Positions 1-7,910 of a stretch of DNA of 42,270 nucleotides are shown piece by piece. This DNA is from Beijerinckiaceae bacterium (GTDB lineage Bacteria > Pseudomonadota > Alphaproteobacteria > Rhizobiales > Beijerinckiaceae). The notes under the pieces were generated by a model. It saw only the letters and a list, made by a program, of their open reading frames with translations, ran no database searches and had not been told where the DNA came from. Both the position numbers and the translations under genes were made by a program. The DNA lies in assembly GCA_947475995.1 (NCBI GenBank), contig CANJNI010000039.1, positions 1-42,270 of the forward strand, read 5' to 3'. Within the stretch, counting starts at the first letter, position 1. Each line of letters opens with the position of its first letter.

Positions 1-271
1 ACAGCGAAACCAAATCAGGTACTTAGAAAACGTGACCGTCAGAGTGTATCTCTTGTGGCTAACCATTCCTGGCTCGCCCGCAAGGACCCCGCCGTCCACG
101 TTTCTCTTCCTTCCGATTAAATTGTCAAACAGCACAAACCCGGTGCAAAACCCGGCTCTCATAAATAGCGAAAACGCCACTCAACTGACTTTCGCCAGTT
201 TTTGAGAACCCGAGATCGCTCGAGAATGCCGAACCGGTTCCGCCGCTCAAGAGCAGCGCGCCGCCGTCGGT
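1..271 (-). other. rRNA operon leader (5' part only; 16S gene lies beyond the left edge)
   Basis: Read on the minus strand, this stretch matches the leader that precedes 16S rRNA genes in rhizobia: a TTTGACA block (about 131-123), then an AAGGAAGAGAAACGTGG block (about 112-96), then GGCGGGGTCCTTGCGGGC. It follows a strong promoter at 306-278. The 16S gene itself is not in the window, so the assignment rests on remembered leader similarity plus promoter placement. I see no protein gene here; the plus-strand reading frame over 202-474 has no SD and an Arg/Pro-rich composition. Confidence 0.7.
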
Positions 272-277
272 TCGTGG

Positions 278-306
278 TTTCTATTCTGCCGCCCCCTCCC
301 TGTCAA
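278..306 (-). promoter_or_regulatory. sigma-70-type promoter, probable rrn promoter
   Basis: On the minus strand there is a perfect -35 hexamer TTGACA (306-301), a 17-base spacer (300-284) and a -10 hexamer TAGAAA (283-278, four of six consensus bases). The G-rich spacer and the following leader fit an alphaproteobacterial ribosomal RNA promoter. It points away from the Bug gene at 471, so the two units are divergent. Confidence 0.7.
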
Positions 307-470
307 CACGGGTTCCAAAAATTCTTCGATTTTTTTCCACAACGGTCAGAACTGCCCCTCAGGCGCCGGGAAACAACGCCAGAACGGGAAAATTCGCGGG
401 CGGATGCTTGCAAAAGCAGACAAGGTTCCCAAGCTCTTTGCTGGGTCGGTCCAGCGCCCGAGGAGGGAAC

Positions 471-1502
471 ATGATTTTGAAGCATAACGCATTGCGTCAT
501 GCGGCTGCTGTCGGAGCCGTGACGCTTCTGGCGGCGAGCGCCGTCCATGCCCAGCAATCCCCCGCCGATTTCTACAAGGGCAAGACCGTCAATCTGGTGG
601 TCGGCTTTTCGCCCGGCGGCGGCTACGACCAGTATGCCCGCCAGCTGGCCCGGCAACTCGGCAAGCACATTCCGGGAAATCCCACCGTCGTGGTCCAGAA
701 CTCGCCCGGCGCCGGCAGCCTCACCGCAGTGCGCAGGCTCGACAACGGACTGGCGAAGGACGGCACGCAGATCGTCACCTTCAACCCTGCCCTGATCACG
801 GAATCCATCACCGAAGCCGCCAAGATGAACTTCAAGTTCACGGATGTGAGCTTCATCGGCAGCGTGACCCGCGATTTCCGCGTTTGCTTCACCTGGCATG
901 CGTCCGGCATCAAGAGCTGGGAAGAGGCCATGACGGGCAAGAAGGAAATCATCTTCGGCTCGACCGCCAAGGGCACCGGCGCCTATGTCAATCAGGCGGT
1001 TCTGATCAACCTGTTCGGCATGAAGGCGCGGCAGATCCTCGGCTTCCCGGGCTCCAACGAACAGCGGCTGGCGATCGAGCGCGGCGAACTCGACGGCGAC
1101 TGCGGCTCGTGGAGCAGCATTCCGGAGGAATGGATCCGCGACAAGAAGATCTATCCGCTCATCTCGTTCTCGCCGCTGAAGACGCCCGACATGCCGGCGG
1201 ACCTGCCGTTCATCGGCACGTTCGCCAAGACGGACGAACAGAAGGGCGTGCTGGAGATCCTCACCGCCGCAGGCGAACTCGGCCGACCCTATATCGTGTC
1301 GAGCGGCATTCCGGCAGATCGCCTCGAGGCGCTGCGTGCGGCTTTCGATGCGACCATGAAGGACAAAGAGTTCCTTGAGGAATCCGCCAAGCAGCAATTG
1401 CCGGTCTATCCGATCAGCGGCAAGGATGCGGTCGATATCGTCAAGCGCATCTATGGGTTCCCGCCGGATATGATTGAGAAGGCCCGCAAGGCCTCCGAAT
1501 AA
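471..1502 (+). CDS. Bug/TctC-family periplasmic substrate-binding protein (orphan)
   Basis: A 343-residue secreted binding protein of the tripartite tricarboxylate transporter (Bug/TctC) family, which binds small carboxylates in the periplasm. A Sec signal peptide covers residues 1-27 (cleavage after VHA). The mature start (DFYKGKTV), the VGFSPGGGYD motif at about 44-53 and the PGNPTVVVQNSPGAG stretch are family hallmarks. I chose ATG 471 because AGGAGGGAAC sits directly before it; the frame stays open further upstream (408) but without an SD or signal peptide. No TctA or TctB membrane subunits are nearby, as is common for Bug proteins. It is monocistronic, ending at the hairpin at 1524. The ligand cannot be predicted. 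Confidence 0.9.
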   Translation: MILKHNALRHAAAVGAVTLLAASAVHAQQSPADFYKGKTVNLVVGFSPGGGYDQYARQLARQLGKHIPGNPTVVVQNSPGAGSLTAVRRLDNGLAKDGTQIVTFNPALITESITEAAKMNFKFTDVSFIGSVTRDFRVCFTWHASGIKSWEEAMTGKKEIIFGSTAKGTGAYVNQAVLINLFGMKARQILGFPGSNEQRLAIERGELDGDCGSWSSIPEEWIRDKKIYPLISFSPLKTPDMPADLPFIGTFAKTDEQKGVLEILTAAGELGRPYIVSSGIPADRLEALRAAFDATMKDKEFLEESAKQQLPVYPISGKDAVDIVKRIYGFPPDMIEKARKASE

Positions 1503-1523
1503 TCAGCTTCCACATCAAAGCAG

Positions 1524-1553
1524 AAAAGCCGCCGTTTCCGGCGGCTTTTTTTT
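1524..1553 (+). terminator. rho-independent terminator after the Bug gene
   Basis: An 11-bp perfect stem, AAAAGCCGCCG (1524-1534) against CGGCGGCTTTT (1539-1549), with a TTTC loop, runs into a continuous T tract to 1553. The A run on the left arm means it can also stop minus-strand transcription leaving the amidase remnant. Confidence 0.9.
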
Positions 1554-1578
1554 GTTGGAGGTGTCCCCTGCCCGCTCC

Positions 1579-2935
1579 TTAGTTGAGCGGACCGAAGGAC
1601 GGCGGCATGACGCGACGCTTCGAGGCCGCCTCGTATGACGAGGCGACGCGCAGCTGGATATGTTCCATGCCGGGCTCAACGCGGAAGACGAGCGAGAACG
1701 GCATTCCGGGTTCGGGAACCGGCGTGGGCTCGGTGGCTGCCTCCGAAACATATTTAGTTCCGTCGGCGCTGAGCTTGAACTTCGGATCGTACACGGTCTT
1801 CACATAACCGGCCGGAATGAGGATTTCGGTCAGGCCTGCGTTCGGTCCATTCTGCGATTCAGGCCCGCTGTTCTGGCCTGAACCCAATTGCGGCGCCATG
1901 CCGATCTTGCCCGGAGCGAAGGGCGTGTGCAGACGCACGAAGCAGTCCAGCTTGTTTTCGAGGATGACCATCATGTCGACGCGACGCAGAAGCTCGCGCA
2001 GCATGATCTTCTCGTCCACGTCGCGGCGACCGCCGAACTCGCTGCGCGGATCCTTGATGTCCGCCCAGTTGGCGAAGCCCGCACGCTGATCGTCGCCCCA
2101 GAATTTCGAACGCTTGTTAAGTTCGTCGAAATCGACAAGCGTTTCCAGGAAGCCGAGCTTCTTCCATTCCATCGCGCGGCGACCGAGATATTGCGGAATG
2201 TGCAAGCGGAAGGCATTGGCCAGATCCCATTGCTGCACGGTCGCGAGATCGAAATTCACGGGCGGCGCGATATGGCCTTCGGCGAGACCGACCATATAGT
2301 CGATCGGCTGCATCTTGCCGGTTCCGAACACCTTGCCGGGCAGGAACTCGGTCGGCACGATGGCGGCCTCGAATTCCTTGAACAAAGGCTTGCCGTCCGT
2401 TCCGAGCCGGAACATCAGGTCAGGCATGAAAACCGGCACCAGCCGCGCAAGCGCAGTCTGGAAGTTGGTCTTCATCTGCTCGATCTCCGGATCGGGCGTC
2501 GAGAGGCGATGCTGCGATTCAACTAACGTGGCGCCGAGCTTGTCGCGCAGGATTTCCTTGATCTCGCGATCCGCTGCGGTGACGATGGGCTCTTCGGCAA
2601 GCGACCCCTTCGGATAGGCCATGGACTCGCGAATGACTCCGATGCGCACGCCCTTCAGCGAACCGGGTTCGCCGGGCGCGACATGTTTCGCATAGCCGCC
2701 CTTCAGGACGGACGAACGCGGCACCGTGGTGAAGACGTCGCGCGGATCGTAATAGCCGTTCACCTCGTCCTTCAGCGCGTCGAGAATCTTCGCGCAATCC
2801 ACGATGGAGCGCGCATGGATGCCGGTGCGGTCGGCGTAGATGTCGGCGCCGATCGCCCCGCCGTCGAAGCCGATCATGGCCTTGTGCGGAAGAATGAGCG
2901 CAACCGAATTGTGGTTCGAGGGACCGCGGCAGGAC
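1579..2935 (-). pseudogene. amidase-signature hydrolase, 5'-truncated remnant
   Basis: About 450 C-terminal residues of an amidase-signature enzyme. The frame is open without interruption from the junction at about 2935 to TAA at 1579. The homologous part begins at SCRGPSNHNSV, equivalent to the end of the signature region where the nucleophile Ser precedes RGPA; the residues after it (MIGFDGGAIG..RTGIHARSIVDCAKILDAL) follow the family pattern. The preceding part, with the catalytic Lys and the GGSSGG/cis-Ser motif, is absent, so activity is not expected. Directly upstream and in another frame is a truncated integrase (2936-4123), so two genes appear to be joined by a deletion. Methionine 2949 lies in integrase-derived sequence and is not a credible native start. 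Confidence 0.8.
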
Positions 2936-4123
2936 GCGCGGGTTGCCATCAGGGCCTGTCAGCATATTCAATTCCGACAGTACCTTTTTGAAAGTGACGC
3001 CTGGCTCTTTCAGCGCAGTGCCGTCGCCATTTTGAAAAATGAAATCGTCCGCGTCTGTTCGTGGACACGCTTTCTTCAAACGGAGAAAATATGTCGCGGC
3101 GTCCTTCATCGGAATGACCTCGCGGCTGCCGGTTTTGCCCTGCCTTACGGTTATGAAAAAATACTCATAACCATCGCGGGTTTTTCGCTGTCTGAGATCG
3201 CCCCACTTCAGCTTCAGCGCTTCTCCAATTCTTAGCCCGGTGTTCACGAGGATCAAGACAAGCTCACGGAGAACCTCGCGCTGATAGAGATGGAGCTTGT
3301 GTGGTCGCTTCTGTCCCTTTTGGGCCTTGCTGAAACGGCCATTGTTTTTCTTCATCGCCGTTTCGGGCTGCTCGTTCGTCACAGTTCTCAAGTGAGTTGT
3401 GAGGCGGCGCATTTCTTCGCGAGTAAAGTGATCGCGCCGCCCGTAATCGCCTTTTTGATAGCCAAGGCCGGTGGGCACATCCAAACTCGGAATCCGATTG
3501 ATCAGGCCCTTGCTGTGAGCGAATTTCAAAAACTCATTCAGCAAACCCCGTTCAATCCTCAACGTCGCCGCGCTTGGTTTCTTCACGTTTCCAAGCGTCG
3601 TACGCCGCCTTGTTGGCTTTCCTTTGGGTTTGGGACCGCGTCGTCCTCTTGTGACCTTCTCGTGCCTTTGGACCGCGTCCTCGCTAGCGTAATAATTGAT
3701 CCGAAACTCCCAATAGCCGCGTATCTTCACCTCGTTGATGGTTTGAAGCGCGGTATCTTTGAAGTGCGGCAGAAAGTAGCGTTCAAACGTGCCTTCAAAT
3801 TGTGCCCTGCGCGACAAGGACTTGTGGGGCAGCACGTCTTGCTGAAATAGCTTGTAGACAGCCTTGAACGCCGTAGAACCGATAACGACGCCTTGATCCT
3901 GTTGGGCTTGAAGCTTGAAGAAGATCTCGTACGCGATCTCTTTGGCTTCTTTCTCGGTGTAGACGTCCGTTGACCTATAGATGTAGCCCGTTCGTCCTTT
4001 CAAACGCGCCCTGATGTGAAAGACCCCTGCCCTGTCGCTTCTTGGAAAAATAGCGAGGCGGTCATTGAGGTAGATGTAGTCTTTTGAAACCATAGCAGCC
4101 TCAGGCTGAGCACACTCAACCAT
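2936..4123 (-). pseudogene. tyrosine recombinase (phage-type integrase), 3'-truncated
   Basis: About 396 residues of an integrase: an N-terminal DNA-binding/SAM-like part (about 1-200), a basic linker, then the start of the catalytic domain with the first catalytic Arg in NTGLRIGEALKLKW (about residue 298) and the beta-hairpin Lys in RQGKTGSR (about 330). Sequence identity ends after GPDGNPR. Beyond it the frame runs on to 2519 only as a shadow of the amidase, so the HxxR box, the His/Trp and the Tyr nucleophile are missing and the enzyme should be inactive. The start is uncertain: ATG 4123 or ATG 4093 (MVSKDYIYLNDR), neither with a clear SD. The stretch is visibly AT-richer than its surroundings, consistent with transfer. 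Confidence 0.8.
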
Positions 4124-4127
4124 AGCC

Positions 4128-4161
4128 GTGTAAAATGAAAACTAAAAGCTTCATTTTACAC
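4128..4161. repeat. 12-bp perfect inverted repeat upstream of the integrase remnant
   Basis: GTGTAAAATGAA (4128-4139) and TTCATTTTACAC (4150-4161) are exact reverse complements separated by 10 bases. The dyad lies just before the integrase start codon candidates, where an operator or a recombinase binding site would be expected. There is no T-run suggesting a terminator. Confidence 0.75.
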
Positions 4162-4244
4162 TGCAAGACAACGATATTTCGAAAAACAATATCACGTACC
4201 GCAAAGGCGACTGTGCCACAGAGGTTTTTTGGAAAACTCAAAAG

Positions 4245-4263
4245 CGGGCACTAAACGGGCACT
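4245..4263. repeat. tandem 8-bp direct repeat (CGGGCACT), possible integrase arm or att sequence
   Basis: CGGGCACT occurs at 4245-4252 and again at 4256-4263, an 11-bp period close to one helical turn. It sits in the integrase's upstream region between the inverted repeat and the rpsI terminator. Repeats with this spacing are typical of recombinase or accessory-protein sites, but no matching copy marking the other end of an element was found. Confidence 0.35.
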
Positions 4264-4344
4264 TTGTGTGAACACGCCGAGTTTTGAACCATTGAAAGAT
4301 AAGGCTTTTCTCCCAACGGGCTGTGAGCGGGCTAGGTTTTGAAC

Positions 4345-4380
4345 AAACAAAAAGGGGCTACGAAAATCTCGTAACCCCTT
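4345..4380 (-). terminator. rho-independent terminator of rplM-rpsI
   Basis: The arms AAGGGGCTACGA (4352-4363) and TCGTAACCCCTT (4369-4380) form a 12-bp stem with one C/A mismatch and a 5-base loop. On the minus strand the stem is followed by TTTTTGTTT. It lies 42 bases beyond the rpsI stop codon. The rest of 4162-4421 shows no gene; I looked for a tRNA as an integration target and saw none. Confidence 0.8.
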
Positions 4381-4421
4381 GATATATTTGATATATTCCG
4401 GTTTTTGAAAAAACCGTAGGT

Positions 4422-4901
4422 CTAGCGCTTCGAGAACTGGAAGCTGCGGCGGGCTTTCTTCTTGCCGTACTTCTTGCGTTCGACGACGCGCGAGTCGCGG
4501 GTCAGGAAGCCTTCGCGCTTCAGCGCGGGGCGCAGTTCGGGCTCGTAATAGGTCAGAGCCTTGGACAAGCCGTGGCGCACCGCGCCGGCCTGGCCCGAAA
4601 GACCGCCGCCGGCGACCGTGACGACGAGGTCGTACTGGCCGATGCGCTTGGCAACCACGAGCGGCTGCTGCACGATCATGCGCAGAACCGGACGGGCGAA
4701 ATAAACGTCAATGGCGCGATCGTTGACGGTGATCTTGCCGGAGCCCGGCTTGATCCACACGCGGGCGACTGCGTCCTTGCGCTTGCCGGTCGCATAGGCG
4801 CGGCCGAGCTTGTCGAGCTTCTGGACGTGAACGGGAGCGTCAGGCTGGGCGGCAGAGGTTGCGCCCTTGAGGTCCTGCAGCGAAGAGAGGGTCTCGGCCA
4901 T
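4422..4901 (-). CDS. rpsI: 30S ribosomal protein S9
   Basis: A 159-residue small-subunit protein that contacts the P-site tRNA anticodon region through its basic C-terminal tail. The conserved [16 protein letters not shown] motif begins at about residue 34; [19 protein letters not shown] and the C-terminal [17 protein letters not shown] are both clear. The first 30 residues are an alphaproteobacterial-style extension. It is co-transcribed with rplM, whose stop codon is 2 bases upstream of this start, and ends before the terminator at 4345-4380. In many Hyphomicrobiales argC lies close to rpsI; here the integrase scar follows instead and argC is at 22803. Confidence 0.97.
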   Translation of the reverse strand: MAETLSSLQDLKGATSAAQPDAPVHVQKLDKLGRAYATGKRKDAVARVWIKPGSGKITVNDRAIDVYFARPVLRMIVQQPLVVAKRIGQYDLVVTVAGGGLSGQAGAVRHGLSKALTYYEPELRPALKREGFLTRDSRVVERKKYGKKKARRSFQFSKR

Positions 4902-4903
4902 TC

Positions 4904-5374
4904 TCAGGCGCTCCTCGAGTTCTTGCGATTGAGAACGGCGACGTCGAGCGTCTCCGGGTTCTGTGCGGCGTGCGGATGTTCGGGACCGGCGTAAACGCGC
5001 AGGTTTCCGAGCTGCTTGCGACCGAGCGGACCGCGCGGAAGCATGCGTTCAACAGCCTTCTCGACAATCCGCTCAGGGAAGCGGCCTTCGAGAATGAACT
5101 TGGCTGAACGTTCCTTGATGCCGCCGATGAAGCCGGTGTGATGGTAGTACATCTTCTGTTCGACCTTGCGGCCGGTCAGCACCACCTTGTCGGCGTTGAC
5201 GATGATGATGTTGTCGCCATCGTCCATGTGCGGGGTAAAAGAAGGCTTGTGCTTGCCGCGAAGCCGCATGGCGACGATGGTCGCGAGACGGCCCACAACG
5301 AGGCCCTTCGCGTCGATCAGCACCCACTTCTTCTCGACATCGGCACTCTTGGTCGAGTGAGTCTTGCCGTACAT
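4904..5374 (-). CDS. rplM: 50S ribosomal protein L13
   Basis: A 156-residue large-subunit assembly protein. The family motifs [34 protein letters not shown] and the [10 protein letters not shown] box are intact, and the length is normal. It is the first gene of the L13-S9 operon, with a 2-base gap to rpsI. A well-formed promoter lies at 5432-5460, leaving a 5' untranslated region of about 50 bases. The SD before ATG 5374 is weak (TCGGGAAACACTG). Confidence 0.97.
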   Translation of the reverse strand: MYGKTHSTKSADVEKKWVLIDAKGLVVGRLATIVAMRLRGKHKPSFTPHMDDGDNIIIVNADKVVLTGRKVEQKMYYHHTGFIGGIKERSAKFILEGRFPERIVEKAVERMLPRGPLGRKQLGNLRVYAGPEHPHAAQNPETLDVAVLNRKNSRSA

Positions 5375-5431
5375 CAGTGTTTCCCGAGATATGGCGCGGT
5401 CCGCGCAAGCGGATCGGCCGGAGGATGCGGG

Positions 5432-5460
5432 CTTATACGAATGGCGCTTCGCATCGTCAA
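5432..5460 (-). promoter_or_regulatory. sigma-70 promoter of rplM-rpsI
   Basis: On the minus strand, -35 TTGACG (5460-5455), a 17-base spacer, then -10 TATAAG (5437-5432). Both hexamers are five of six to consensus, and the site is about 60 bases upstream of the rplM start codon. The rest of the gap to 5618 is noncoding and must also hold the divergent promoter of the 5619 gene; an AT-rich patch at about 5499-5521 is a candidate. Confidence 0.75.
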
Positions 5461-5618
5461 CAGCGGATTGGCAAATTCCGCAATATCCGGGCCGCTATTT
5501 TTAATATGGTATTTTAATACCGCATTCTGGATTTCGTCTGCGCCCCTCCGGAAAGCGTCCAGCCGGGAACCGCCGTGTTCGGCCGGAGTTAACCCGCCAC
5601 AATTCGGAGGGTAACAGC

Positions 5619-5885
5619 ATGAGCATTATCTGGACCATCATCATCGGCTTCATTGCGGGCGTCATCGCCAAGTTCCTGACCCCCGGGGAGAATGAGCCGT
5701 CCGGCTTCATCCTCACCGCGATCCTCGGCATCGTGGGCGCGATCGTCGCGACCTATCTGGGCCAGGCTCTCGGCTGGTATCGCGCCGACGAGGGCGCAGG
5801 ACTCATCGGGGCCGTGGTGGGCGCCGTCGTGGTGCTTCTCATCTGGGGCATGATTTCGGGCCGCCGCAGCCGCCCCCTCGCCTGA
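5619..5885 (+). CDS. GlsB/YeaQ/YmgE-family membrane protein (transglycosylase-associated)
   Basis: An 88-residue integral membrane protein with three hydrophobic segments (about 2-22, 31-50, 61-80) rich in Gly, Ala, Ile and Val. The pattern IIGFIAGVIAKFLTPG near the start and a GLIGAVVGAVVVLLIWG segment at the end are typical of the YeaQ/GlsB family. Family members are often stress-induced; the biochemical role is not established despite the inherited name. The SD GGAGGG lies 7 bases before ATG 5619. It is divergent from rplM. Confidence 0.85.
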   Translation: MSIIWTIIIGFIAGVIAKFLTPGENEPSGFILTAILGIVGAIVATYLGQALGWYRADEGAGLIGAVVGAVVVLLIWGMISGRRSRPLA

Positions 5886-5952
5886 TTTCACGCAATTCCG
5901 CGCCGCCGCGTCATCCCGACCCGGCGGCGTTCTTTTGTTGATGGAGAATGAA

Positions 5953-6414
5953 ATGTCGCGCGGAATGCCGTCCATGACCGCCTTGCTGGGCCTGCTTGCC
6001 GTCGCCGGATACCAGAACCGGGACAAGATCGCCGAAATGCTGCGGGGAGGCTCCGCCGGCGCGGGTGGCGCGGCGGGCCAACCGTCCTCATCCGGCCCTC
6101 TGGGCGGCCTGCTCGGGAATCTCGGCGGAGCGCTGGGCGGAGCGGGCGCAGGCGGGCTGCTCAGCGGCGGACTTGGGCAGTTGCTCGACCAGTTCCGCCA
6201 GAACGGCGAGGGCGACGTTGCGGATTCCTGGGTCCAGAAGGGGCCGAACAAGTCCATTGATCCGCTACGGCTGGAAAGGGCCATCGGGGCGGACACTCTG
6301 GATGACCTGTCACGTCAGACGGGTCTGTCGCGGCAGGAAATTCTGGCCCGGCTGTCGCGCGAACTCCCGGAAGCGGTGGACCGCTATACGCCGGACGGAC
6401 GGCTTCCGGACTGA
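5953..6414 (+). CDS. YidB-family protein (DUF937-like)
   Basis: A 153-residue protein with a Gly/Ala-rich low-complexity centre (about 35-80) and a C-terminal YidB-type domain: GLGQLLDQFRQNGEGDVADSWV is followed by the helix pair DTLDDLSRQTGLSRQEILARLSRELP and DRYTPDGRLP. The family's function is not known. Start: ATG 5953 is preceded by GGAGAATGAA, whereas ATG 5941 would place that SD inside the gene. It follows the YeaQ-like gene by 67 bases on the same strand and converges with the Mur ligase gene, leaving 12 bases and no visible terminator. Confidence 0.8.
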   Translation: MSRGMPSMTALLGLLAVAGYQNRDKIAEMLRGGSAGAGGAAGQPSSSGPLGGLLGNLGGALGGAGAGGLLSGGLGQLLDQFRQNGEGDVADSWVQKGPNKSIDPLRLERAIGADTLDDLSRQTGLSRQEILARLSRELPEAVDRYTPDGRLPD

Positions 6415-6426
6415 TCGCGGTCGCCG

Positions 6427-7848
6427 TTAAAGGGGAAAACGCTTCTCGCACAGAAGCGGCAGATCCTCGATCAGCCCGCCCAGATTGCCCGACGTGAGGA
6501 ACAGCACCGCGTCGTCGGGCTTCAGGGCGGCGCTGATTTCGCCGAGGGCGTCGCCCGCGCCGGTCAGCGCCGTGACGTCAGCGCCGCTCGCGGCGATCCG
6601 CGCCACGATCTCGGCCTGTCCGACCTGTTCGTGAGTGCCCGCCCCCTGTGCCGCCGGCTCCCACACGAAGGTCTTGTCGACCCCTTCGAAAACATCGTCA
6701 TACCAATGCAGCGTCGCACGGTTGCGCCAGCTGAATGTGTGCGGCTCGAACAGGACCACCAGACGGCGCGTGGGAAAATGCTGCTTCATCGCCGCGATCG
6801 CGCTGCGGGCCTTGTCGTAGGAAGATCCAAACCCCTCAAACAGGGCCACGCTGGTTTTCTCGGACTTGCGGTCGAGACGTCTCCGGATGCCCTTGAAGCT
6901 CGCCATCGCATCGGCGAATTGTTGCGAGCTGACGAGGCCGCGCGTCAGCACAAAAGCTCCGACGCCCAGCATGTTCTCGATATTGTGCAGCCCGAGTTGT
7001 CCGGTCTCGACTTCAACGACCGGCTTGCCGCCGCGCGTAATCGCGAAGCGCGTACGCTCGCCCCAGACGATGTCGCGCACCTGCCATTCGCCCTCGCCAA
7101 TGCCGTAGGTGGTGAGAGGCCGCTTCACGCTCGCCAGAAACTGCGCGCTCAACTCGCCGCCCGTGCTGGCGAGGATCGTGGCGTCGGGATCTACCAGATC
7201 GAGCAGTTTCGAAAAGGTAGCCAGATAGGACTCGACCGTCGGAAACACATTCACATGGTCATGCGCGAGCGGGGTCAGCAGCAAATGCGCCGGCCTGTAG
7301 AGCAGGAACTTGGAACGATCGTCCGTATTCGACGCTGGATATTCGTCCCCCTCGACCAGAAACAGCCTGCCCTTGCCGATACGGGCGGCGGTCGGTGGGG
7401 ACAGAGGCGCGGCGCCTATCATGAAGGTCGGATCGAGCCCCGCCTCCGACAGGCAATGCGCCATCAGCGACACGCTCGTGGTCTTGCCGAAGGAGCCGGC
7501 CACCACGACTGTTTCAAGGTTCTGCGACAGCAGTGACAGCACATCCGCAAAGGACATGATTTTCGCGCCCGACGCGAAGGCGGCCGCGACCTCCGGGTTG
7601 CTCTGCGGCACCAGCTTGGCGTTCTTGCCGATCACCACCAGATCAACGTCCGGCGGCAGGTTCGCGGCCGCATAGGGCGTGCGGTAATCGAGCTTCTCGT
7701 CGCGCAGGACATATGAGATCGGAGGATAGACGTCCTCGTCCGAGCCAGTGACCGCAACGCCGCTGTCGCGCAGCAACTTTGCAGTGGCGCTCATGCCGAC
7801 GCCGCCGATCCCGATGAAATGCGCCCTGCGATATGGAAAGCCCGACAT
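6427..7848 (-). CDS. Mpl-like Mur ligase family protein with a degenerate HHP motif
   Basis: A 473-residue relative of Mpl, the ligase that joins recycled murein tripeptide to UDP-MurNAc in the cytoplasm. It has the N-terminal Rossmann motif HFIGIGGVGMSA (10-21) and the Mpl-type YPPIS (41-45). The P-loop reads GSFGKTTS (118-125) where GTxGKT is usual, followed by EGDEYPASNTDDRSKF (167-181). The C-terminal domain keeps GIRRRLDRK, but the normal DDF(A/G)HHP segment is replaced by FEGFGSSYDK (337-346), so both His residues are gone. It may therefore be a divergent ligase with another substrate, or an impaired one. Start 7848 is chosen because GGAGCAACA precedes it; 7884 has no SD. Confidence 0.8.
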   Translation of the reverse strand: MSGFPYRRAHFIGIGGVGMSATAKLLRDSGVAVTGSDEDVYPPISYVLRDEKLDYRTPYAAANLPPDVDLVVIGKNAKLVPQSNPEVAAAFASGAKIMSFADVLSLLSQNLETVVVAGSFGKTTSVSLMAHCLSEAGLDPTFMIGAAPLSPPTAARIGKGRLFLVEGDEYPASNTDDRSKFLLYRPAHLLLTPLAHDHVNVFPTVESYLATFSKLLDLVDPDATILASTGGELSAQFLASVKRPLTTYGIGEGEWQVRDIVWGERTRFAITRGGKPVVEVETGQLGLHNIENMLGVGAFVLTRGLVSSQQFADAMASFKGIRRRLDRKSEKTSVALFEGFGSSYDKARSAIAAMKQHFPTRRLVVLFEPHTFSWRNRATLHWYDDVFEGVDKTFVWEPAAQGAGTHEQVGQAEIVARIAASGADVTALTGAGDALGEISAALKPDDAVLFLTSGNLGGLIEDLPLLCEKRFPL

Positions 7849-7910
7849 TGTTGCTCCGGCATCGCCGACGAATCGAAGCGTCATCGGGGAAGCTGCCGGA
7901 TATTAGCCCT

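Noticed and set aside
100..128. Second rrn promoter starting from TTGACA at 128-123 (minus strand)
   Set aside because: At 16-18 base spacing the -10 position reads AGAAAC or similar; the block is better explained as a conserved leader element.
202..474. 90-codon plus-strand gene upstream of the Bug gene
   Set aside because: It overlaps the rrn promoter and leader, lacks an SD and has an Arg/Pro-rich random-looking composition.
2519..4123. A single 534-codon integrase gene
   Set aside because: The last ~139 codons are the amidase read in another frame; integrase similarity ends at about 2936.
4345..4380. tRNA fragment or attachment site
   Set aside because: The hairpin with a T-run on the minus strand fits a terminator for rpsI; no cloverleaf can be drawn.
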